A stretch of 64,000 nt of DNA from assembly GCA_037178675.1 (NCBI GenBank), contig JAYMGJ010000404.1, forward strand, positions 39,716 through 103,715, read 5' to 3'. Origin of the DNA: Scleroderma bovista. Taxonomy: Eukaryota > Basidiomycota > Agaricomycetes > Boletales > Sclerodermataceae. The notes under the pieces are model-generated. The model was given only the letters and a program-made list of their open reading frames with translations, searched no databases and was not told the origin of the DNA. Positions 20,450 through 34,000 of the stretch are shown piece after piece. The position numbers and the translations under genes were made by a program. Position 1 is the stretch's first letter. Every line of letters begins with the position of its first letter.

Positions 20450-23217
20450 ATGCCAACTCTGCACGGTGCTGGCTCCTTCAACTCACCCATCGTCATCTCA
20501 GACGATGAAGACGAAGCTGTCGTAGAGTTCCAACTCAGAGCAGTCAGCAACAGCAACAGCCCTTCAGGCGCGGACGACCGCAAGGAGGTATCCCCTCCTA
20601 GCCTCTCTCCGACCTTAAACGGATGTTCCACTGCTGGTGACTCGCATGTCGATTCTAACATTGCACAGTCAGTTGGCTACTCTATGGCTCTGCGAATGGG
20701 CTTTCTTCCGGGCCATGGTTTGGGCTTCGAACTTGATGGTGGGTCTTCTTACGCACGACCCCTTTCACTGACTAGGAGTCCTTTAGGTCGAGTAGAACCC
20801 GTTTTGGCGTTTAAACGCAAGCGTACAGATAGTGGAATTGGGTTTCACAGTAACTCTGAGGATTCTGAATCTCGTTTTCAGACCAGCGGAACCAATGACG
20901 AACGCAAGAAACTTAAGCCGAACCATCCGCCCCAAGCTAGTGAAGCAAGACTCGTCCAGCCTCACATCACGAAGCTCCAGAAACCTACTTCTTTGAAGGG
21001 TAAGGAAAAACCCACAGTCGTTGAACTACTACCTCCGCAAGAGCAACTCCCAGCGACATTGTCACCCAGTTGTCCTGCGCCATCCGATCCCGGACCGTCT
21101 AAGACTGCTCCGAGGATCACGCATACTACCTCTCCAGTGGAACCACCTCCACTGTCACCGTATCATTACCATGATCCATTCGCCGTGTTCCCTTCGTACA
21201 TGGCCCCTGAATTACAGGAAATGTGGCCACCACCCTGGGTTGCATTCCCGACACCACCATGTGGGTCCTGGATAGGTTCAATGCCATACTTTTCTGAGAT
21301 GGCCAACGTGACGAGCACACCAACTCATTCCACCTCAAACAACGGAACCGTAAAGCTACGAGAAGCTACGAGTGTCATTTGTTGTCCCCGTCCTTCCCAG
21401 CCTACTGTTCTCCCAAAGAACAATACGTCTATTGGCCGTGGTTTTGAGGCTGACCCCCAAGGCACTCATGGAACATACTTGAAACCCGTGGTACCACCTC
21501 CGAACCCATCATGTACCCTTGTGCTTGATGCCATTCCTCCTCGTTTTCGTTCGGCTGCATGGCTGGAGACATGGGCAGCTAATGCTAGCCTACTGCCTGC
21601 TGCTCGGGTTGACATCGATTCGAAAAGAGGAAAAGGACTCGTTGAGTTCCCTGACGCGGTAACGGCGCAGAAGGCGTTCAATAGTAAACAGCTGCGAGGA
21701 AAGGGGAAGCACTCTATCAAGGCGTGGTGGTATTACGCATCAGGAGCTGCGTCGGCAACAGCGCCTCAGATTGTTTTGAATAACAACGTTGGGGAGCTGG
21801 AAGATGGAGAGATTCTTGAAATCTCTGCTAGCGAGGCAGTTGAATGTACCGCTCCTTCCCCGAAACGATTGACACGAAAGCAGAAGAAGAAACAGAAGAA
21901 CCAGGATACGACCCAACGACTCAACCAACCCAGCAGCTTGGGTAGGGTGGATGGACCAGTATCCAAGGAATGTGAACCACTTCTTACCAAAGAGCCAACT
22001 GACTCTGCCACTGAGACGGATAGCCTCCCTCATGCTGCAGCAGAGTCGTCAGAAATATCGTTGGCACCTTCATCGGCGACTCTTTACGTTACTTCACTGT
22101 CCTCCGAACAGGGCGACGTAGAAGATATCGTCATGACTTCCCCTTCCGGTCCTACCCCAGGTCTACCCTCTGTGGTTCTACCCCCCATAGAAATGAATGC
22201 TACGCCAATTTCCACCGAATCGCAAAAATGCGAAATCGTGACTCCATCTTCTACAGCGGATAATGTACTTTCGGAGTCTCTGGTCACCGCTAAAGATAGC
22301 GCCACCCCGTCTCCCCTTCCACTACAGGCACCAGAGCATCAGCATGCAATGGCACCATCTCGCATCCCTTCTGAGCCCCGAAGTTTCCGCAGTCCGCCAG
22401 TTGGGCCGAGCTTTACGAAGCGTTCTCTCCTTGCACGCCAGAAGGAGCTTGAAGACAAAATAAATCAAAGTAAACTGGCGCTGGAAAAGATGCACAAGAC
22501 CCCCAGCTCCACGCCTATTACCGCCGCGTCAGGCTCATTTGGTCCGATGCCAGTACTCTCACCTACTCCAGAGAGTACTTCCGATGACGGATTGTCTATG
22601 GAACAAAACCTCCGTCGGCTGGTTTTGGAGAGTAAGAAGGGCAGGGCGAAACCTCCAGTCACCTCAACTGATCCTGGTAACCCTCCTCCGGAACCCCCGA
22701 TATCAAATGACAACATATCTACACCCCCCTATTCGACTGTCTCAACGTCCGCCACTTTCTGTTCCGATTCACTTGCGGCTTTCTGATGATACTTCTGACT
22801 TCTACAGCAGCCTTGATCAATTGGCAATATCGTTTATAACGGAAAGCATTGAAACGGCTAAACAACAACCCATGAGCAAAGTCGCGCCGTCCAACTCACG
22901 TGAAAAACTCGCCCTCAAGCAGCAGCGCCTTGAACTCTACATTACGGAGAGTAAGATGCTGATGGCAAAACTGGGGGAGGCTTCCAACAAGGAGGAGAGA
23001 GAGGCAATCCTATCTGCTATGCGGGAATGTTCCCGGTGAGTTCTAATTCGTTAGTGACAATTAATCGGTGCAGCGAAGCGCTAAAGTCACGCATAGGAAG
23101 ATAGAATTGGATTCATTGGGTGCCCAGGATGATGTTGCGCTGACGGTGGAGGCCAAACCATTCCGATGGCCCTCGTCATGTGATGATTCGTTAGAGATCA
23201 GCGATGAGGAGGAGTGA
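20450..23217 (+). CDS. Large low-complexity protein with RRM-like and G-patch-like segments
   Basis: Not recognised as a named protein. Exons 20450-22746, 22808-23035 and 23097-23217 give 881 residues. An acidic start with ISDDEDE is followed near residues 77-95 by MALRMGFLPGHGLGF, which resembles a G-patch core. Pro/Ser-rich sequence leads to an RRM-like fold near 354-426 (CTLVLDAIPPRF...GKGLVEFPDAVTAQKAF). A Lys-rich stretch RKQKKKQKN, a coiled-coil-like region (KLALKQQRLELYITESKMLMAKL) and an acidic end ISDEEE follow. RNA binding in the nucleus is plausible but inferred. The first intron uses the weak donor GTCCGC; the same donor occurs in MAK5. The last acceptor could instead be at 23078, which adds six residues. 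Confidence 0.7.
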
Positions 23218-23962
23218 TGCGAGTGACGATTCTCAGAGGTTACAGAGGTACGTGGTCATCATTATTTCTTACTATCTCCATTATTTGTTGGATTGGAAGT
23301 TGTACACATCTACGACGTACGCACTCACCCTATAATCCTGTGTTGTCTGATGTTACATAGCTCGTCTATTACGGTGTTTCATGCTTGCAGAGGTGAGTAG
23401 CGCTCCTTGGTGATCGGCTCCTGGCTGACATGACTCCGCATCAAGTGCCATAAGTAACCCAAAGAGCGATAGCTTATCTTGGTTCTTCGGACGCCGGTGA
23501 CTGTATATTATTTGACGAGGCGCCAGTGCTATCGTCCCTTTGGGTACCACTGCTGCCCTGCAGATTGGCGTACGTAGTTACTATGGCAGAGTGTGTAGCT
23601 ACGAGGAACATTGTAGTGATAAGAAGTTGCGAGAACAAATGTCCTCAAAAGGAGTGGCTGGCTTTGTCAGTGACCAAACAAATGACAAACATCCTATAGT
23701 ACCTCGCCAAACCCTTGCTCCCATCCTCCACTATCCCCAATCGCTGCTCAGTCCCCACACCTTCTGTTGTAAGTATTCAGTATTCCAATAGTCTCTTTGT
23801 ATCCATGCACTCAACTACGTCTTGGATGACCTTGCACTGACCCCTTGGTCTTTATCCCCACGATTTCCCTTCTTCTTGATCGTGTGCGATTGTGCCGATC
23901 TCCCCCATGATTACCTTCAAAGTGACAGTACAGCTTCGCAACTTTCATAGACACCTATTTCA
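23218..23962. other. Intergenic, no gene seen
   Basis: About 0.74 kb between the RRM-like gene and UBC4. Only short frames without recognisable motifs. Must contain the UBC4 promoter. Confidence 0.5.
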
Positions 23963-24648
<686 letters not shown>

Positions 24649-25603
24649 TGCGAATGCGGCTACCGTGCAATACTCCGAACTGTACCTATGGGTTGTTTTA
24701 GTTGGCTGCCGTACGAAACTGTATCGTGTCTATTATCGCATTTTCATGTTCTAGTACCCTTCTCCGCTACGATGAATCGATATAAGGCCATCTGCCGTCT
24801 GTTTTGTGACATTGAACCTGTTCGGATGGTGGCAGGATCAGCACCGGCAAACTCCGTATCCCCCGTGCAATAAAAAGCGCCTTGCACTCAGGCAGAACAA
24901 TCTGCGGCCTGTCCATAGTGCGTGTCTCTCTGACAAATATTATTATCTGCAGCTCGTCCCCAAGTATCAAGGAGTTTCCCCAAGAAATGTCGTGCTCTCC
25001 ATTAGTTTTGCAGCTGTCCTCTCACCCGTGACCGTCCTAGTAGGTTCAGATTCAAGTCGCCGTCACTTTGCAGTCTTCATCATCATCTCATCCAGAGACC
25101 ACAGGAACTACTGCCCTGATTCCCGACTCCAGTTGACATGTCAACTTGGCACTGCTGTAATCTGAGGCTGGTGCTGTTGACACCATCGTACTGCTTGCTA
25201 AGCTTATGATTCAGCTTGGACCGCAAGGCAAGTACCAATTCAAGTACGGCGAGGTTCTTGCTGATGCACCTTTGGCCGAATCGTCGGCGATTGGCCGTAC
25301 CGCCACGCCGTTGACCACCGTAGTTGGACCCCATGGAGGGCGATCAATTTCACACGTCGGCATACGTCTGGCTATCTGTGGTCTCACTCGGTCGGTTGTT
25401 CACCTATAGGGGCCCGGGTGGAAAATGATCAACCCAGAACGATGTAGCTCAACTTCGTGTATGGCGTCGGCAGCTTTCACCCAGTGGACAAACGGATATG
25501 TATCTATTGGGCACCGCTCTTTATGAACGAGAATATATAAAGCTGAATTCACAACTGTTCTGTCGCCAGTCCAGCCCTTCATATTTTCAGTTTCACGGCG
25601 CTC
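24649..25603. other. Intergenic with promoter of the DUF6593 gene
   Basis: Nearly 1 kb without a supported gene. A TATATAAA at 25534-25541 lies about 65 bp before the next start codon and is a good TATA box candidate. Confidence 0.45.
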
Positions 25604-26238
25604 ATGAACACACCTCGAGCCATCCAGTCCATACCTGGCAATGTTGCCCATGGTGACGGAGAACCTGTGACCTACCGGTTCACGTCCTTAAGCCCTACGA
25701 TCCTCAATTGCCAGGTCCTCGGTCCGCAAAACGAAACGCGTTTTTGGGTTGTAACAGAAGGGGGCGTACCTAGCTGTACTCTTCTGAAGAACCCGATGGG
25801 TGCTAAAGTTGCTCTGATCAACTGGCAAACAGCACCTCCTCAAATCGACCTTCCTGGTCTCGTAACTAGACAGGTTGCCGCTCAGTGGTTGTGCCTCACA
25901 CCTGACAGAGGGTTAGTGACGGACCATCTGTTCCAACGGTCTCACATATGTAATTCTTACCCCCCAGCTCCCGCCACATGACCTTCAATGGTATCTGTTA
26001 TTTTTGGACGCCTCTAGGCAGAGATCTGCATGTACGTCTATATTTCATTGTCTGTTCGGTATGGTAACAGCATTAAAAACAGTTATATACACTGGGGAAC
26101 CCTGTGTTCCTCGCAAAAATTTCCAAGACTCCAGAACATGTGGCACTTGAGTTCACACCTCGCGCCTTGCAATTGGGCTTATTTGAAGTGTGTATTCTTG
26201 CCACCATTCTCCTCCAGAGTGGTAGGAGAATCGAATAA
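25604..26238 (+). CDS. DUF6593 protein
   Basis: Member of the DUF6593 family of mushroom-forming fungi; no function is known. Exons 25604-25911, 25968-26031 and 26083-26238 give 175 residues. Diagnostic stretches are LNCQVLGPQNETRFWVVTE, the VALINWQ strand, QWLCLTPDRGSRHMTFNGICYFW (quoted here in parts: TPDRG-SRHMTF and YFWTP) and the end TPRALQLGL...LLQSGRRIE. The spliced product matches the family from end to end, which supports both introns. The promoter carries a TATA box. Confidence 0.85.
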
Positions 26239-26673
26239 ATCCGCCCGCCCCCTCCTTTCTGATGGAGTCAGGGGATGTTTAACATTTTAACATTTTGTTT
26301 TATGTAACCTTTGAGTACTCGCCTTGTAACATTGCCTTTATATATTGTTTGCTTGGGCCCAGAATATTGATTCATCAACTTCCATGGAAAACGGCCTTAA
26401 ATAATTAATCTGGAAGTATCTCTAGATCCTCATGATGGAACATTGTTAGGTTCGTCTGGCAATCATCCAGAACAAACTGTTGGATGGCTACCGCTCTCAG
26501 TTTCAGATCAGTGTTCACCGGCGCACCTACCGTTGATCAACGTTCATGACTGGCTTCGGTCCGTCTCGGTCCGTCCAGGCATAATTTGAGCGCTGGATAT
26601 ATTCATCGCACGACGCAATGTTCAAACATTAAATAATCAAAATAAAGCACCGTAACTAATGTTGTGACAACAA
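26239..26673. other. Convergent intergenic, no gene seen
   Basis: AT-rich 435 bp between the ends of the DUF6593 gene and NUP96, with no recognisable coding or RNA feature. Confidence 0.5.
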
Positions 26674-29670
26674 TCATGCAACCTCGATGAACCTCATAAA
26701 ACGTTCAAACGAAGTTGCCTGGATGTGGTGCAGTTTTGTGGCCTCGTCGACACCTGTTAGTCGTATGTGGGACTGTGGTCATACGTTTCAACCGTTGACT
26801 CCGACCAATGCTGGGCAATCACTCACCAATGCAAGAGGTTTTGTTTGGTCTAGATTTGCTGTGAGGCCGGAGATCATCTCTGATAGAGCGACCCTATGTC
26901 TTGGATCCGATTGTGAAGGAAGGAGGTCAGGAAGAATGTCAATAAGCTTTGGTATAGAACGCGCGAGCCCTTCAAGCTCCTGTTCCTCAGCGTCATCGAG
27001 GGAGTCGTTGTCAATAAGCAAGGCATGTAGTTCAGGAAGGCGCATCATTGTGTGTGCGTAGTCCATATAGACCTAAAAAATATTAGATGGAGTAATGTCA
27101 TGTAAACGATAGAATTACCTTGCCCTTAAAATGCCAGTTATCAATTGTCTGACTACTCATTCGCTCAAACAATGTCACCAAAAACTCGAAGTCCTGCCTT
27201 ATGACAGCCTCTGGTGCGAGCTCTGCCACTGCGAGATCATGGGCAGCTTGGTGCAATCCCGCAGCCATATATAACTCATAAGCTTCGAAAACATTCCCTT
27301 GGTGCACGGCATACAACGCCTGGTCATTATTGTCAGGTATCTGACAATGCAATAACGGATCAACATACACACCTTCGCTTCATTAACCCAGGAGAGAGGG
27401 ATTTTTAGGCTTCCGAGAATGCCGCTGGTCGTCCAATCATCGAGTTTGTCTGCAGATCTATGCAGTAAATCTTTTATTGCTTTCTCACGTCTGTACGCAA
27501 AATGCCGCATTTCAATTCGATCCATAGATATCCAGTGTCAAACTTACCCCGTCGATCCCTCCATGTGCAGGAGTACAAATGCGGCTTCCTGCAGCATGCC
27601 TAGTTGCTCAAGTTGGTGTGCGTAGCAACTGGCTAATAAGTCTGCGCTGGGGCTGTGTCCTTCATACTTTCCGGATTCGTCATCGTGGTCAGATGAAGGG
27701 TCACCTGAACCTCGGTCAGAGAGATCGCGCACACGCATACATCGCGACAATACAATGTACAAGTGCCATGGAAGGGAGTAGTCACAGGGTGAGGGTCCGA
27801 ACGAGAGCGGGTGAAGAATTTGAGAAAGCGAGCAGGCAGGCTCGGCATGCAAACGAATAAGGGAGAACAAACCATCAGAGTATGGTTGACGAATGTCAGA
27901 AGGTAATTTGTTCCCTTGAGAGGTTTCGAGGTAGTGCGGGAGCGGGGGAGCGATGCGCGAAGGAAGTTCTTGTGAGGCACGGTAATATGACTCGTAAACT
28001 TGCGATATAGTGGCATCTATCGGTTCAGCATACCAAAGATATATTCCAAAGGTTCGTTTCCAATCCAAACCCTTGAGTGGATCAACATCTGAACATCGTT
28101 CAAGGCTGCTTGCTTTCGAACCCTCTAGGATATCCGTGCTTCCAGCGAGAATCGTATACAACTTTCTGGTGCTTTCGCTGATGTGAACGTCTATGCGTTG
28201 TTCACGCCATATCTGAACCTGCTCTCTAACGTCTTCTCTGAACTCAAAATCGCCAGGTGCCTGGGAGATCAGGGTAGCGAGTCTGGTAAGCCCGCATTCC
28301 ATAGCGGTTTCGCATGCCTTCTCGACCTGATACCCAGTCAGAAGGGTGACTATGAGGTCAGCGGGATTTCCTGATCCTTGTTGCTTCAGGTGTGCATTGA
28401 CAGAAGGAGTGACAGCATCCCTTAACCATGCTGAGAGTGCCGCTTTGCGCCGGAGGGAGGATATTCGATTGCGGACATCGACTGTGATCTCTGAGGAAAT
28501 GTGGGGGTCAATGGGGTCAAATAGAGCATGGCCAAGACGGAACAATGAAGCTTCGTAGGATGCATCGGTTTGAGGATATACCGATGCGAACGAGGAGAAG
28601 CAGAGCTCAGGGGAGGGATCAGCAAAGGGGACACCCTGTTCGTCTCTCACAACAGGAGTTTTGGAAAGGTGATGTTGTAATAATCGGGAAAGTTGACTGT
28701 TGATCTCGTCCCGGATTCCCGAGAAAAATGGAGCAGGAGTTTGTGACAAAACTGACGAATTGGCAGAAGTTGGGCTGCTATACGAATCAAAAAACGGGTA
28801 TCAAGGCTAAAGGCCGACACTTACGCTTGGCCTAATGGACCACATAGTTGACCAAGGTGTACAAGGGTGCCACCTGGACCCCAGCCAACGCGGAAAGACC
28901 GACCAAGGGCCAAACCTGCATCAACTACAGCGTTTTCGTTTCCAGCTACTACTGAAGCGGAAATCTCGACACGTGCATATTTCCGCGAAGGTCGATAGAC
29001 GGGAGGGTCGATGTCATGACCGAATGATGCCCTCTGAAAAGTTTATAAGCCTTGAACACAACCAATGGCACAAGTCCCCAACCTCTTGGGAGTCCAGTCG
29101 TCCTTCTCCAACAGATTCACGGCTGTGCTTTCGGGCCACACTCGGGGATAAACGAAAACGCGGGCGTGCTGGCTTGTTCATTGCCTGAAGTGCCGCCACT
29201 TCTTCGGGCATACGGAAGAGAGATGTCTGCATGACGTGCATCTTTTGCGCATCTATACCAACATGCTGTGCTAATGGGACAACGCTGTCATCCATATGAT
29301 GAGGTACTTCGAAGTCAGAGTCGGACTCTGAGGATGTCGATGAGTGCGACCGAAGTCTTGGGTGTTTATACTGAATCTCGTTGTCCGAGTCCTCCGCTAG
29401 CACGTGGTTACGCGTTTGCCTGGTGGACTTGAGCGGTAAAACCACCATTTCGTTTTCGTCCATTTCTTCTTCTTCTTCCTCCTCTTCTGTTTCCTCGTCG
29501 TCGTCGTCATCATCATCATCGTCAACCTCGATTCTATCTGAGCCTGACGAGGATTCGCTTCCTATTTCCAGGGGAATACTGGAGGGGCCTGTCTGATGTG
29601 CATCTTGCGGTGCATATGGACCAAGTTCGTCGTCGCTGCTATCGCTTACGAGGGCACTGAAACGAGCCAT
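26674..29670 (-). CDS. NUP96: Nucleoporin Nup96, stand-alone
   Basis: Scaffold nucleoporin of the Y (Nup84/Nup107-160) complex. Seven exons (29670-29083, 29033-28825, 28777-27548, 27490-27373, 27319-27119, 27072-26827, 26772-26674) give 896 residues. After an acidic N-terminus with a run of about 18 Asp/Glu residues comes the Nup96 hallmark GRSFRVGWGPGG, then the alpha-helical ACE1-type domain (KGLDWKRTFGIYLWY; EKAIKDLLHRSA...DDWTTSGILGSLKIPLSWVNEAKA; AAHDLAVAELAPEA). In many eukaryotes Nup96 is cut from a Nup98-Nup96 precursor; here it begins with its own Met (MARFSALVSDSSDDE) and no FG repeats or autoproteolytic HFS site lie upstream before the GPI12 gene, so it is a separate gene. Confidence 0.9.
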
Positions 29671-29813
29671 AATCCAGCGCGATGCAGGTGCAGCACGGGA
29701 GAACACACTCGGAGAACCAAACAATACAACACAACCGCTCTAAATGATCAACTAAACGAACTAGGAATAACGCCAGTACAAATCGCGAGGTCACCATGTA
29801 GAGTTGCATCCTT

Positions 29814-30762
29814 TTATCCACTCAACAATGTCGTTGGGATGATCTCAACCCATTCGTTGACCCACATATACCTCGAAAACAACATGTACAGATAGCGGAA
29901 CCACAGCATCTGAGAACTATGTTCCCGAAGTGCACGGGTTGCCGTCAAATATTCCTTGGAACCAGACGTGAACACCGCCATTGGCTGCGTTATCCCCACA
30001 GGTACCAAGGAGGACAAGGAAGACCCTAGGAATATCTTGAAGCGAGCAAGGAGGACTGAAACGATCCCAAGATATTTAGGAACAATAGGAACAGTGACAA
30101 GGCCAAAAACACGGGGAGTGGTTTCAGTACTTGCTGTTAAAGATAGTGAATGGACCAGATATGATGCACCGAATGGAAGGGAATAATGATTTGGATGTGA
30201 AGAAATTCCTTGCGCATCAAAAGTCAAGATCTGCAATGACGTTTGTGAGGTGATGTGGTACATGGAACGTCAGACACTAACTCACCGCTGTAATGTTATT
30301 GTCTACGACGTATGAAGTAATGACCGATGCAATGACCGATGCTTCCCATTTCATGGTAATGTTGTCCTGGAGCAAACTGGAACACGTCTTCAAGGGATTG
30401 TCGGCGAATATCACTGCAAAACTGCCTCACGGGTGATCAACCACCCAGCGTTTGTCGGGTTCGATACCCATCACGTTGAGACTACGGCCTAGCTCCATTC
30501 TCCTCGTTTCTCCGAGACCTTCTGAGTTTCCGGTTGATAAGCATAACGAGTATATCTCAGGTCTTAAGGCTTCCTTCTGAAGTGCTAGTATAGTTGGTGA
30601 AAAGAAGAAACATTCGTCGTCTGGGTGTGCAGTTAACAGAAGTATTCGGGAAGTATTGGTCTTTGGATCCCGAGTCGCATGCAGTAAGTCAACATTCTCA
30701 TGGAATGGAAGGAGTAGCAAGGACGCCAGGACGACTATGAGAGCAAGCGAAAATCGAAACAT
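29814..30762 (-). CDS. GPI12: N-acetylglucosaminyl-PI de-N-acetylase (PIG-L/Gpi12)
   Basis: ER enzyme of the second step of GPI-anchor synthesis, removing acetate from GlcNAc-PI. Exons 30762-30431, 30376-30286 and 30230-29814 give 279 residues. A single N-terminal hydrophobic anchor (about residues 4-20) is followed by the metal-binding LTAHPDDE motif (residues 43-50), FFSPT, LSTGNSEGLGETR, TFDAQGISSHPNH with the second metal ligand, and the C-terminal LREHSSQMLWFRYLYMLFSRYM (given in part: LREHSSQ and LWFRYLY). All catalytic motifs are present. The stop is 143 bp upstream of the NUP96 start on the same strand. Confidence 0.93.
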
Positions 30763-31004
30763 GATACGCGTCTCCAGGAGAAAGTCGGTCTGTTGAAATT
30801 TGCTGGAGTCTTCAATATCGCACTACACATGATAAATATATGCTTGGATAATATCGATACATTCTAGCTAGCTAATATACCAGTATCACCGTAAATCCCA
30901 AAATACCACAAGTACTATCGTAGCAGCCCATGTAATAAATATGTATGTGTGATGAACAGGTTAGGAGGTCAATGCGTATAAAGTAGGCATTACTATTATC
31001 GCGA

Positions 31005-34000
31005 TCAATAGTTCTGTCTGGTGGCACTGTTGAGCGAAATCTTTGAAACATCGTTGGTAGGCTTTTGCAAAGTGACAATAGGTACCATAAGATCCATTGC
31101 CGTTAATGTAGCACCAGTGTCGTTAGCCCGTGGAAGTTCACTGCCAAGTGGATGCGGTGAAGGTATGTGTGCATGCCAGCTCCAAGGATGGCTCCATGCT
31201 TGCACACGAGTCAGAAGTCGCTGAGCCAAAGATGGCCGTTTCTCGCGTGGGGAAAAACGTGGGTCAGGCTCCCACCACCATCGGGCTTTCCGATCCTGGG
31301 CGACATGAATGCACCAGAATATGACACCACCAACAACCATGAGAACGCTGCCTACAATGGCTCTCGAGACTAAGTCACTAGGCTTGCACCATTCTACAGA
31401 GAATGCTAGCAGGAAGAGAAGCATACTGTAGTAGCTTGTCAGTGTGAAACTGACTTAATGAACTGATATCTAACCTCCACATAAGAAACGCAAATGGTAA
31501 ACTGTAGATGATAGCGAGCTTTTCCAGCCCATGACGTTCGTCACTCATCCTTCGAAGGAAATTTGCCTATCATTCAACGAGAATCATTCAGTTCAGTAAA
31601 GAAAACACCATAACGGATACTCACAGCCTCAGATCGCCTTTCACGACCAGTCAAGTTGAGACCGATAAAAATTAAACCCAAAGCAATACTTCCAAAGCTG
31701 AACACCAGAGACGTATAGCTGGCGATTTGAGTCATAGAACGACCGTTTCCAGAGTCGACCGATTGAATAGCAAGGAAACCGACGTTAGCTCCAAGTAGCA
31801 CAGTACCCTGTGGATGCACGTTACACGAGACGCAACCAGACAAAAGCTTACTAACCAAAAGATTGAAGTTTTGCAACTGCCCGTTTAGCTTTGTGATGAA
31901 GCCACTCCATTCTACGGTGCTGGCGATATTATCCACAAAAGTCCTATGTAATGATCGCACATTTGCAACTGGAGCCATGCAAAGCAGTGGGGCAAGTATA
32001 ATCATGGCTGTTGATGGGCGGTATCTCCAACCATGCACGGTTTGATCAACGCTTAATCGAGCGCAGGGTTGGCCGTGGAAGTTAAGATATTGGTTGCGGT
32101 CTAACGTGTGGGGCTTAGCATGCCTTCTGCGTCCAATTGCGTGTACGTACAAAGAATGTGCATCATCCGCCCTAGAGAGAATCATATTAGGCATAGTACA
32201 AATATCATCGAATGATGACACACCAAGGATAACCATCGTATGATCGCAACGAAAGGTCGAGCTGACTGTAGCTGGTGGGTGAGCTGTCCACCTGCATCGA
32301 TGCAAATTACAGCAAGGCTCACCATCGATCTTCTCTATGATTGACAAGTAATTATGTAGTTCATCCGTACTCAACGCCGCTGTCGAACGAGTGGAACTGA
32401 GGTGGTCTGCGAATGTTACGCCGAGCAGATATTAAGTCGATGGATGCTTACCACATGCTGCGTGCAACATCATGTCCTTAACCTCCGCGACGAGCCCTGC
32501 ATTAACCTCCCCTAAAACAGGAAAGAGATCCCTGTGCTTCCTACAAGTACTTGAGATCATCAACTTCTATCTGTCAAAGAAAAAGGACATCAGTAACGCT
32601 GTCAGCTGGATCAGGCAAGAGTATTCACATTATTTGAGTTGCATACCAGTACTGTGCCTCGATGGCAAGACCTAGAGAAACAGAAATCACGTAACTGCCG
32701 ATAAAACGCAAGAACATGCAACGAACGTTTGTGAGAGAGAGCCTTAACACCTTTGCAGTCCCCAAGAATATTGCGCGCATCAAATACCTCCAACCAAAAG
32801 AGACATCGCTTCCGCCGGTGAACAAAGTAGTAGCTGCACAAAACTCCATAGTCATCAGCTCTAGGTTCCAAGACGAGCTCCACATCGTCCAGCTCCAAAT
32901 CGATCATTCGATCGAAAATAGCTCGACGGAGTTCATCGTAGAGGGTCCTTCGAAATTGCTCGATATCTGCGAGAACAGTCACATTGCATACGTCGACTTC
33001 GGTGAATGTTTTCTGGAGCTTTTTATCAGCCGGTGATCGCAAACTTCAACATTGAAACATGCCGTTTCGTCGTGGAGATAATAAAGAGCCCCTTCTGGGT
33101 GTACATGCGCCGTCCATCCATGAGGTGGGGTACCCCTCATTTCGCAATTTCAGCGATCAGCGTGTTCCGGTGTAATGAAAAACTTACTCAAAGAACGGAT
33201 AATCCACCGAGTACTCTTTAATACTGTAATCCGAGGTTGTGGGATCTCTACAAAAGGTATCATCAGTAAACAGGATTGATACATAGGCCTCAACTTGCAT
33301 CATAGCATGGCTTTTGGCATTCCTATCGTATCGCATAATGTCGTTCGCTGACATAGGAATAAAACGTGGTTCAGGGGAGACAAACACAGCCTCCTCCGTT
33401 TGGAGCATATCGGATGATGCGTTGAGGAAGGATGGCTCCGCTTGCACTGCATCAGGCAGAGTGGTTGTAGAACTTGCTTTCAGATATGACGTAGAGACAC
33501 CATAGACGCTTGGACACGGAGAACGTGGTCGGGGCATGGGACCATCGTGACGTCTGTAAGCTGCACGGCCAAGGGATGCCTTGCTAGTTTCGGAGAGCAC
33601 GCTTGGTGACCGATGTGCGCCATCTTGATTGTCTGTGGGCACGGCCAAGGTATGTCGTCGCGGTTGTGCAGGAAGTGCAAAGTTTCCCAAGGGATCCCCT
33701 GGAGTGCCGGCGAACGTAGCAGCTCGGACAAGCTCTGTTTTTGGGGACGCCGGGACAGGACTAGAAAGACAGCTCCGAAAGCCCTGCTTTGGTGTTGTGT
33801 CTAACAATCCGACACTGTGTGACAATGACACGTTAAGTCGGAACAAGGGCTCACCTTCGTTGTCCACCACTGGTGTGGGCGGCACAGTCACATTTGGATC
33901 TGAAAGAAACTCAAAATGTAGGGGTATCTGTCTAGTTGCTGAGGTCGGCGAGTTTGGAGTCAAGTGTCCAGAGGGGCTGATGTATGGTGCATCAGACAGA

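Noticed and set aside
22640..22800. Frameshift disrupting the RRM-like gene
   Set aside because: A 61-nt intron (22747-22807) with donor GTCCGC and acceptor TTCTACAG restores the frame, and the same donor is used in MAK5.
29461..29530. Trinucleotide-rich stretch as a microsatellite
   Set aside because: It encodes the acidic Asp/Glu run of Nup96 and is better described as part of the coding sequence.
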